This document shows, piece by piece, positions 1 to 5,153 of a stretch of DNA of 5,153 bases; position 1 is the first letter of the stretch, and each line of letters begins with the position of its first letter. The stretch is taken from contig CANFIV010000145.1 in assembly GCA_947446935.1 (NCBI GenBank), positions 1 through 5,153 on the forward strand, in the 5' to 3' direction. The position numbers and the translations under genes are program-made. Origin of the DNA: Sphingomonadaceae bacterium. Lineage in GTDB: Bacteria; Pseudomonadota; Alphaproteobacteria; Sphingomonadales; Sphingomonadaceae. The notes beneath the pieces are model-generated. The model saw only the letters and a list, made by a program, of their open reading frames with translations, did no database searches and had not been told where the DNA came from.

Positions 1-935
1 ACAACAGCTGCCGCCATCGCGGCGGGCCGCTGGTAAAGGAAGATGCAGGGAATTCCAGGGGTTTTGTCTGCGGGTATCACGGCTGGAGCTACACGCTGAC
101 CGGCGAGCTTACCGCGATCCGCGACAAGCGCGATTTCGTCGATTTCGATTTCAGTTGCCGCTCCTTGATCCCGGTACGCTGCGAGATGCTGGGCGGTTGG
201 ATCTTCATCAACGAAGATCCGGACGCGCCGCCGCTGATCGAATCGCTCGGGCCAGTGGCGGGCGAGATGGAACAATTCCAGCTCGACAACCTGACTTTGG
301 TCAACTCCCGCGGTTATGACGTGGCCTGCAACGTCAAGGTGCTGCTCGATGCGTTTCTCGAGGTCTACCATCTGAAATCGATCCACCAGTCGACGGTGGA
401 TCGCTTCCTTGATCATCGTGGCACGACGATCACGCTCTGGCCGGGCGGCCATTCGCGGATGACGACGCCCAACCGCCGCCCCGATTGGACTGATCCCGGC
501 ACCAAGGGCATGCCGGTGATCCCGACGGTGACGGAGATGCCGCGCGATAACAATGTCAGCTACAACATCTATCCCAACATCGTAATGCCGCCGGCGGCCA
601 CAGGGCTACCCATGCTGGTGTTCTGGCCGCGCACCGCGCGCACGATGCGGATCGAATGTCACTGGTTCTCGCCGCGTGTCGGCGAGGAAGGGTTGAGCCC
701 GCTGTGGCAGACGCGGATCGACAACTTCGAACGCATCCTTTTCGAGGATACGCAGTTCGCGCCGCAGATTCAGGAATCGATTGAAAGTCCGGGCTTCAAG
801 GGCATACCGCTCAACTATCAAGAGCGCCGGATCTATCACTGGCATGAGGAACTGGACCGGCGGATCGGAGTGAACCGCGTTCCGGCCGAGCTTCGCGTCA
901 CGCCGGTGCTTAAGGATTGGGTGGAGTCGAAATGA
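1..935 (+). CDS. Rieske [2Fe-2S] aromatic ring-hydroxylating oxygenase, alpha subunit (5' partial)
   Basis: This is the catalytic subunit of a Rieske non-haem iron oxygenase, a cytoplasmic enzyme that takes electrons from a ferredoxin/reductase and inserts oxygen into an aromatic or other ring substrate. The frame is open from base 3 (no stop upstream in the window) and ends at TGA 933-935, giving 310 visible residues; the family is usually about 380-450, so the N-terminus is missing. The Rieske cluster motif C-x-H-x17-C-x2-H is complete at visible residues C3, H5, C23 and H26. The mononuclear iron site is recognisable as DAFLEVYHLKSIH (116-128): ligands H123 and H128, with E120 in the bridging acid position. 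The third ligand is probably D249 in FEDTQF. The family-typical Asn before FLE is Ala117 here. The stop overlaps the start of the downstream SDR, so the two are co-transcribed. No small beta subunit follows, which fits alpha-only oxygenases. The substrate cannot be assigned. A TTG at 165 could be taken for a start but would remove the Rieske cluster, so it is not the true start. Confidence 0.93.
   Translation, partial: NSCRHRGGPLVKEDAGNSRGFVCGYHGWSYTLTGELTAIRDKRDFVDFDFSCRSLIPVRCEMLGGWIFINEDPDAPPLIESLGPVAGEMEQFQLDNLTLVNSRGYDVACNVKVLLDAFLEVYHLKSIHQSTVDRFLDHRGTTITLWPGGHSRMTTPNRRPDWTDPGTKGMPVIPTVTEMPRDNNVSYNIYPNIVMPPAATGLPMLVFWPRTARTMRIECHWFSPRVGEEGLSPLWQTRIDNFERILFEDTQFAPQIQESIESPGFKGIPLNYQERRIYHWHEELDRRIGVNRVPAELRVTPVLKDWVESK
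923..926 (+). promoter_or_regulatory. Shine-Dalgarno GGAG for the SDR gene, inside the oxygenase 3' end
   Basis: GGAG lies five bases before ATG 932 and supports that start over the in-frame TTG at 917, which would place this site inside the coding region. The start overlaps the upstream stop as ATGA (932-935), an arrangement typical of translational coupling. Confidence 0.7.
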
Positions 936-1831
936 ACGTGCACGTCGATGTTGAACCCGAGAGCGTAGACCGTCCGCGTTTCGGCTTTACGGATGCCGAA
1001 CTGGCTGCACATCCCACGGTTTTCCGGGATGATCTGCTGCTGGGAAAGACGATCGTCATTTCCGGCGGCGGAACCGGCATGGGCAAAGCCATGGCGTTTC
1101 TGGCCAGCCGTCTCGGCGCGAATGTCGTTATGTGTGCACGAACCGTGGAGAAGCTGACGGCGACGCAGGATGCCATCGAGCGGCTCGTCGGCCGGCGCCC
1201 CATGGCGGTGCCGATGTCCATCCGGGATCCTGACCAGGTCGAGATGATGCTCGACTCTGTGCTGGCCGAGTATGGCCAGATCGATACGCTGATCAACAAC
1301 GCCGGCGGACAGTTCCCCCAGAACGCGATCGACTTCAGCCGCAAGGGCTGGCTCGCGGTGATGGATCTCAATCTCAACGGTACCTGGTGGATGATGCAGG
1401 AAACCGCCAAGCGTTGGGTTGCGGCCGGGGCGGCTGGCAATATCGTCAACATCGTTGCCACGGTGGAGCGCGGGATGCCGCAAAGCGCACACTGCTGCGC
1501 GGCGCGCTCGGGCGTGATTTACCTCTCCAAGACCCTCTCGACCGAATGGGCGCCGCACAACATCCGCGTGAACTGCGTGGCACCGGGGATTGTCGAGACC
1601 GAAGGTTTCGCGGTCTATCCGGATGAGGCGCTGACCCGTTTCCACCTTGCCAATCCGATGCAGAAGCGTGGCGATGCGTGGGATGTGGCCGAGGCCGTGA
1701 TCTATCTCGCTGCACCAAGCGGCAAGTTCATCACCGGGGAAGTGGTCACTGTCGATGGCGGCCAGAACCAGTGGGGCGTCAATTGGCCCGCTGGCATTCC
1801 CGACTATTTCAATATCGGCGGTGCGGCCTGA
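932..1831 (+). CDS. Short-chain dehydrogenase/reductase, 2,4-dienoyl-CoA reductase-like
   Basis: This is a cytoplasmic NAD(P)H-dependent oxidoreductase of the SDR superfamily, 299 residues, starting at ATG 932 with a GGAG site and a 4-base overlap with the oxygenase. After an extension of about 38 residues comes the Rossmann fold. The nucleotide loop SGGGTGMG is at 44-51, Arg70 after beta-2 (CAR) suggests NADP(H) preference, NNAGG is at 122-126, and Asn147 sits in DLNLNGT. IRVNCVAPG (211-219) is the usual late SDR motif, and TGEVVTVDGGQ (268-278) ends the core, followed by a tail of about 20 residues. The classical Ser-Tyr-Lys residues are absent: the Ser region reads NIVATV (173-178), and the YxxxK region reads HCCAARSGV (187-195), with Cys188 and Arg192 at the Tyr and Lys positions. 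Loss of Ser and Tyr, with a His just before, is seen in peroxisomal-type 2,4-dienoyl-CoA reductases, which is the basis for the call. It may instead be an oxidoreductase of another substrate class in the oxygenase pathway. The superfamily is certain; the reaction is inferred. Confidence 0.88.
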   Translation: MNVHVDVEPESVDRPRFGFTDAELAAHPTVFRDDLLLGKTIVISGGGTGMGKAMAFLASRLGANVVMCARTVEKLTATQDAIERLVGRRPMAVPMSIRDPDQVEMMLDSVLAEYGQIDTLINNAGGQFPQNAIDFSRKGWLAVMDLNLNGTWWMMQETAKRWVAAGAAGNIVNIVATVERGMPQSAHCCAARSGVIYLSKTLSTEWAPHNIRVNCVAPGIVETEGFAVYPDEALTRFHLANPMQKRGDAWDVAEAVIYLAAPSGKFITGEVVTVDGGQNQWGVNWPAGIPDYFNIGGAA

Positions 1832-1834
1832 AAC

Positions 1835-1875
1835 AAAAAAGGGGGGGCGGCCTTAGGCCGCCCCCCCCTTTTGTT
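1835..1875. terminator. Bidirectional intrinsic terminator between convergent genes
   Basis: A 12-bp perfect GC-only stem pairs 1841-1852 (seven G, then CGGCC) with 1856-1867 (GGCCG, then C) around a TTA loop at 1853-1855. An A-tract at 1835-1840 lies on the left; a T-tract TTTTGTT at 1869-1875 lies on the right after one unpaired C at 1868. Read on the + strand, the T-tract follows the hairpin and ends the oxygenase/SDR transcript four bases after the SDR stop. Read on the - strand, the A-tract becomes six T and ends the receptor/dehydrogenase transcript. The A and T tracts can also pair and lengthen the stem. The hairpin and tracts are seen directly; termination in both directions is inferred from their position between two stop codons. 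Confidence 0.93.
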
Positions 1876-1895
1876 GGTTGGCATCGTCTGCCCGG

Positions 1896-3833
1896 CTATT
1901 TGCCGTTGGCCGAGAACACCATCAGCAGATTGCCCGGCGCATGGTAGTAAAGCCCATAGCCTGAGTTCGTGATGACATTGCCCTTGGCAATGACCGCACC
2001 CGGCCCGCTCATGCCGCCGCCATGTCCCTTGACGCCGCCGACAGCCAAGACTTCACGGGTCGTATCGACCGACCACAACACCTTGCCGTTCGCGCTGTCA
2101 TATGCGCGGAACCGGCCATCCAGATGCCCGGCAAAGACCACGCCCGGGATCGTGCTGACAGCAGACGAAATGCCCGGATCGCAGTTCGCGCGACCAGCGC
2201 AGACGTTGTCGGCCAGAACTTTCCAAAGCTCCTTGCCGGTTGCGGCATCGATAGCGTGGAGCCCGGCACCGGACAGGGCCGCGTCATAGATGCGGCCATC
2301 GCGCGTGTCGGCCATGTCGTTGACGGGCACGAACACTGTTCCGCCTTCTGCCGCCATGCCGAAGTGGACGCCGCCTTGCGTGCCGCCGTGACCAACCACG
2401 GTGCGCCACAGGATCTGGCCATCCGCGGGGTTAAGGCCATAAACTGCGCCGGACTTCTGTCCGACGACCAGCATCGTGCCGCCGCCTGCGATGGGAACCA
2501 GCAGGGGCGATGCTGCTACATCGAGATCCGGGCCCTTTTCGATCGGGCAATTTTCGTTGCCCATCATGCAGCCGACGTTCCAGGCATCGCCTTTGGTGAG
2601 CTGCGTGGTCCAGAGCCGTTTGCCGGTCTTGGCATCGACGGCGAGGACTGCATCGGAATTGCCGTCAGCCGGGGTCGAATAGTTCTCACCCGATCCGTAG
2701 TAGAGCCGGTCGCTTGCCGCATCGTACGTCGGGCTGTTCCACACCGGGGCGCCAGAGGGGCCCAGAATTTGTGTTCCCACGCTGGTCTTGCCCTGCGGGC
2801 GCGGTTCCTCGACAACGGTGGTCTGTTTCCAGTGCTGCTCTCCGGTGGCTGGATCGAGAGCGACCACCGCGCCGCGGAAGGTGCAGCAGGCGTAGGCAGG
2901 GTTGGCTGCCGCAGTCACCTCGAGCGAGGAGACAGGCACAAAAATCTGTCCGCCGCCCAGCATCGGGGTGCCGGTGATGGTTGCGTTGGGATGATCGTCG
3001 ACCTTCGCCTTCCAGACCAGCGTGCCGGTCATGGCATCGAGGGCATAGGCGCGCGCCAGCACATCGCCGAAATAGAGCCGCTTGGTCGCGGCATCAGCCA
3101 CGATTGCGGTCCGGATTTCTGCCGAGGCGCGGAAGCGCCAGCGGGTGCAACCGCTCGCCATGTCGAGCGCGTAGACCGTCCCATCCTGGCTGCCGACGAA
3201 GATCGCACCCCAGCCGACAGTCGGCTGCGAGCGCGCGCGCTGCGCGGCGGGATAGGCAATAGCCCACTTGAGCTTGAGTGCGGGCACATCAGCTGCGGCC
3301 AGTCCGGCCTGCTGCGCCGAGGCGAAGCGGCGGTTGTCATGGCCCCAGCCAATGGCTTCGGGCGGTGAGGCCGGATCAAACTTCGCGGCCACGGCGTCGC
3401 ACATCGGCGGCTGCGCGGGTGGGCGATAATCAGCCAGCGGCGTACGCACGAGATACTCGGCGATTTCGCGGCGCTGGGTTGTGGAAAGTGCGGCGGCCTG
3501 CTGGCTCATGATGCCGCCGTTCATCGCTGCAAGAATGGCGTCTGGCGCCATCATTTCGAGCCAGACCTGCTGCGGTGCCTTGGGCACGCCGCCATTGTGG
3601 CAGCCGGCGCAGTTGGTCTCGAACAGGGCCTTGCCGGGGTGCCGCTCGACATCGATCGTCGGTCCGCCGCGGGATTGCAGTTCGTCGGTAGATTTGATCA
3701 CCTCGCCCGCACCCGCCGGCTTGGCGGGAGTGGGCGGGGTGGCCGGACCACTGGAAGCGCTGCTTGCGCTCCCAGCGGCCAGAACCACGGCGGCAATGGC
3801 ACCAATGAGCCAAAGACTGCCGGGCTTTGCCAT
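1896..3833 (-). CDS. Secreted PQQ-dependent quinohemoprotein dehydrogenase, polyvinyl-alcohol dehydrogenase-like
   Basis: This is a periplasmic alcohol dehydrogenase that oxidises its substrate with PQQ and passes electrons to a covalent haem c and on to the respiratory chain. It has 645 residues, start ATG (complement of 3831-3833) and stop TAG. Residues 1-30 look like a Sec signal peptide: a lysine, a hydrophobic stretch from 7 to 20, then small residues, with cleavage near 23-31. After a Pro/Ala-rich linker comes a cytochrome c domain with haem motif CAGCH (75-79) and probable axial Met109. From about 165 to 640 there is a PQQ beta-propeller with at least seven blade motifs of the form ALDxxTGxxxW (for example near 222, 264, 325, 398, 467, 528 and 578). 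Vicinal Cys316-Cys317 in ACCTFRG matches the disulfide ring beside PQQ. Further Cys at 145, 229, 422, 429, 545 and 551 could pair as disulfides. N-terminal haem and a length near 640 fit polyvinyl-alcohol dehydrogenase rather than quinohemoprotein alcohol dehydrogenases with C-terminal haem. The real substrate could be another secondary alcohol. It is coupled to the upstream receptor by TGATG, with only a weak Shine-Dalgarno (CAGG) before the start. Confidence 0.9.
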   Translation of the reverse strand: MAKPGSLWLIGAIAAVVLAAGSASSASSGPATPPTPAKPAGAGEVIKSTDELQSRGGPTIDVERHPGKALFETNCAGCHNGGVPKAPQQVWLEMMAPDAILAAMNGGIMSQQAAALSTTQRREIAEYLVRTPLADYRPPAQPPMCDAVAAKFDPASPPEAIGWGHDNRRFASAQQAGLAAADVPALKLKWAIAYPAAQRARSQPTVGWGAIFVGSQDGTVYALDMASGCTRWRFRASAEIRTAIVADAATKRLYFGDVLARAYALDAMTGTLVWKAKVDDHPNATITGTPMLGGGQIFVPVSSLEVTAAANPAYACCTFRGAVVALDPATGEQHWKQTTVVEEPRPQGKTSVGTQILGPSGAPVWNSPTYDAASDRLYYGSGENYSTPADGNSDAVLAVDAKTGKRLWTTQLTKGDAWNVGCMMGNENCPIEKGPDLDVAASPLLVPIAGGGTMLVVGQKSGAVYGLNPADGQILWRTVVGHGGTQGGVHFGMAAEGGTVFVPVNDMADTRDGRIYDAALSGAGLHAIDAATGKELWKVLADNVCAGRANCDPGISSAVSTIPGVVFAGHLDGRFRAYDSANGKVLWSVDTTREVLAVGGVKGHGGGMSGPGAVIAKGNVITNSGYGLYYHAPGNLLMVFSANGK

Positions 3834-3835
3834 CA
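3831..3835 (-). other. TGATG stop/start overlap coupling the receptor and dehydrogenase genes
   Basis: On the - strand the receptor stop TGA (3835-3833) and the dehydrogenase start ATG (3833-3831) share one base. There is no room for a separate promoter or terminator, and the only Shine-Dalgarno-like sequence nearby is a CAGG about ten bases before the ATG. This suggests the dehydrogenase is translated by re-initiation from the receptor message. Confidence 0.75.
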
Positions 3836-5153
3836 GTTTACTGCCTGACCCAGCTTCGCGCCGATTTCGACGCCGATGAAGCGGGGCGGGCCGAACTGGC
3901 TGTTGGACCAGAGGCCACCGACCACCTGCGAGGCGGTGCGATACCGCTTGTCGGTCAGGTTGCGGCCGAACACGCGCACGTAGTACTTGTCATCGACTTC
4001 GGCGAGCGTGATCGATGCGTTGAGCAACGTGCGGGCGTTGAGGTAGGTGTTCTCCGACGCGCTTGTGATCGACTGGGTGAACAGGTTGCGCGCCACATAG
4101 TTGATGTCGCCGTTGACCGACAGCTTGTACTTGCCGAGCGGCACATCGTAGTTGGCATAGGCGGTCCACTGCCACTTGGGCAGACGATCAAGCGGCGCGC
4201 TGGCCAGGTCGTAGCCGGCGGGCAGCGGGGTAACGTACTGGTCGTACTTGCCGGACTGATAGCCGACCACGCCGCGCAAGGTGAGCCCGTCCATCGGGAC
4301 CGCCGTAGCTTCCGCTTCGACGCCCGACACGTGTGCCGAGGCCGCGTTGAAAAAGCGTGTGACCTGGTTCTGCTGGCCGCCAACGGTGATCGGCACCACG
4401 ATCTGCTTCTGCAGGTTCGAGTACTTCACATAGAACCCGGTGAGGTTGAAGCGCAGCTTGCGATCAAACGCCTCGGCCTTGATGCCGGCTTCGTAGCTGT
4501 CAGCCTTTTCGGGCTGGGTGGCTGCTGCGGCCTGCGCGAAGGCGACGTTGTCATCGCTGCCATCAGCATTCACGAAGGGATGGAACCCGCCGATCTGGTC
4601 GTTGAAGCCGCCGCCCTTGAAGCCGCGCGAGTACGTGGCATAGGCAAAGACCGCAGGGGTGGCCTGCCAGCCAAGGCTGGCGCGCCAGGTCGGCTCATTG
4701 GCGCGCGACTTCACCTGGATCACACCGGTTGGATAGTCGAACACGTTTCCGTCGATCGTATCCTGGATCTTGAAGTTGGGATCAAATCCGCCCTTCAGCT
4801 GCTGGATGAAGACCTGCTGACGGCCATACCACGTCTTGCGTTCCCAAGTGTAGCGACCGCCGCCCGTCAGCGTGAGCGTCGGGGTGATCTTGAAGGTGCC
4901 TTCCACGAAGGCTGCAGTGGACGAAGCCTTTTGCGCATTGCACAGGATGTAGGGGTTCGTGTTCCACGATCCGAAGGGCAGCGGGCCCGAGGCAAGATCG
5001 AGGAAGCCCAGAACCTGAGCCACGCAGAAGCTGGTCTTGTCATGCTGGTAGAAGCCGCCAGCAACGAAATCGAAGTTCCCGCCGAGCTTTGAGGCAAAGC
5101 GCAGTTCCTGCTGGAAGGTCTTGCGATCGTCTGAACGGTTGGCATCAAACAGC
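3833..5153 (-). CDS. TonB-dependent outer-membrane receptor, C-terminal barrel part (5' partial)
   Basis: This is an outer-membrane beta-barrel that imports a ligand using energy from TonB/ExbBD. The frame is open to the window edge and ends at TGA 3835-3833, giving 439 visible residues; family members are usually 700-850, so the signal peptide, TonB box, plug and first strands lie outside. Visible family landmarks are QQELRFAS (14-21), AGGFYQHD (31-38), a GGGRYTWERK strand (97-106), YSRGFKGGGFN (174-184), PEKADSYEAGIKAE (214-227) followed by FNLTGFYVKYSNLQ (235-248), and the late FGRNLTDKRYR (395-405). The pattern is of the large receptor class abundant in sphingomonads. Cys43 and Cys71 flank a Pro/Gly-rich stretch, probably an extracellular loop, and may form a disulfide. 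The protein ends in GAKLGQAVN rather than the terminal aromatic residue common in barrels. A GTG at 5023 could be read as a start, but typical receptor sequence continues upstream of it. The ligand is unknown; by position it may be the substrate of the coupled dehydrogenase. Confidence 0.93.
   Translation of the reverse strand, partial: LFDANRSDDRKTFQQELRFASKLGGNFDFVAGGFYQHDKTSFCVAQVLGFLDLASGPLPFGSWNTNPYILCNAQKASSTAAFVEGTFKITPTLTLTGGGRYTWERKTWYGRQQVFIQQLKGGFDPNFKIQDTIDGNVFDYPTGVIQVKSRANEPTWRASLGWQATPAVFAYATYSRGFKGGGFNDQIGGFHPFVNADGSDDNVAFAQAAAATQPEKADSYEAGIKAEAFDRKLRFNLTGFYVKYSNLQKQIVVPITVGGQQNQVTRFFNAASAHVSGVEAEATAVPMDGLTLRGVVGYQSGKYDQYVTPLPAGYDLASAPLDRLPKWQWTAYANYDVPLGKYKLSVNGDINYVARNLFTQSITSASENTYLNARTLLNASITLAEVDDKYYVRVFGRNLTDKRYRTASQVVGGLWSNSQFGPPRFIGVEIGAKLGQAVN

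Noticed and set aside
165..167. TTG start for the oxygenase at 165
   Set aside because: The frame is open to base 3, and the complete Rieske cluster motif lies upstream of this codon.
917..931. TTG 917 as the start of the SDR
   Set aside because: ATG 932 has a GGAG site five bases upstream and an ATGA overlap with the preceding stop; TTG 917 has no such support.
836..1645. Open frame of 269 codons on the - strand opposite the SDR
   Set aside because: It spans the oxygenase/SDR junction antisense to two well-supported genes and its translation lacks any recognisable fold.
2022..3368. Long open frame of 448 codons on the + strand opposite the PQQ dehydrogenase
   Set aside because: It is antisense to a gene with clear haem c and PQQ-propeller motifs. 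The translation has no recognisable domain and is rich in Arg, Ala and Gly, as expected of a shadow frame in high-GC DNA.
5021..5023. GTG start for a short barrel protein at 5023
   Set aside because: The same frame continues upstream to the window edge with typical receptor sequence (QQELRFAS, AGGFYQHD), so the gene is simply cut by the window.
3827..5092. Long open frame of 421 codons on the + strand opposite the TonB-dependent receptor
   Set aside because: The opposite strand carries unmistakable receptor motifs. This frame shows no family motif, has His/Arg/Val-rich composition and no Shine-Dalgarno site, so it is a shadow of the codon bias.

Overview
The window looks like chromosomal or plasmid DNA from an alphaproteobacterium, most probably a sphingomonad (Novosphingobium, Sphingobium or Sphingopyxis type). 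The reasons are high GC content by eye, a TonB-dependent receptor of the kind that is very abundant in that order, and catabolic genes of the type it carries. This is inference from protein style; no rRNA or other taxonomic marker is present.

The layout is two tightly packed gene pairs that converge on one shared terminator. On the + strand, positions 1-935 hold the C-terminal part of a Rieske-type ring-hydroxylating oxygenase alpha subunit, whose N-terminus is cut off by the window edge. It is followed, through a 4-base ATGA overlap, by a complete 299-residue short-chain dehydrogenase/reductase (932-1831) that resembles 2,4-dienoyl-CoA reductases. On the - strand, positions 5153-3833 hold the C-terminal 439 residues of a TonB-dependent outer-membrane receptor. 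It is followed, through a TGATG stop/start overlap, by a complete 645-residue secreted quinohemoprotein dehydrogenase (3833-1896). Its domain order, N-terminal haem c then PQQ beta-propeller, is that of polyvinyl-alcohol dehydrogenase. The 64 bases between the two pairs (1832-1895) contain a very strong GC hairpin with T-tracts on both strands, a bidirectional intrinsic terminator.

A plausible joint reading is a catabolic locus. The receptor would bring a substrate across the outer membrane, the periplasmic PQQ/haem enzyme would oxidise an alcohol group and pass electrons to the respiratory chain, and the cytoplasmic Rieske oxygenase and the SDR would act on the same or a related compound. 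The substrate cannot be read from the sequence, and the two pairs may serve unrelated pathways. No RNA gene, CRISPR array, insertion sequence or promoter was found, and no stretch of more than 300 bases lacks a gene. I do not see a clearly undescribed system. The most distinctive points are the receptor/PVADH-like pair, the absence of the classical Ser-Tyr-Lys residues in the SDR, and the bidirectional terminator.
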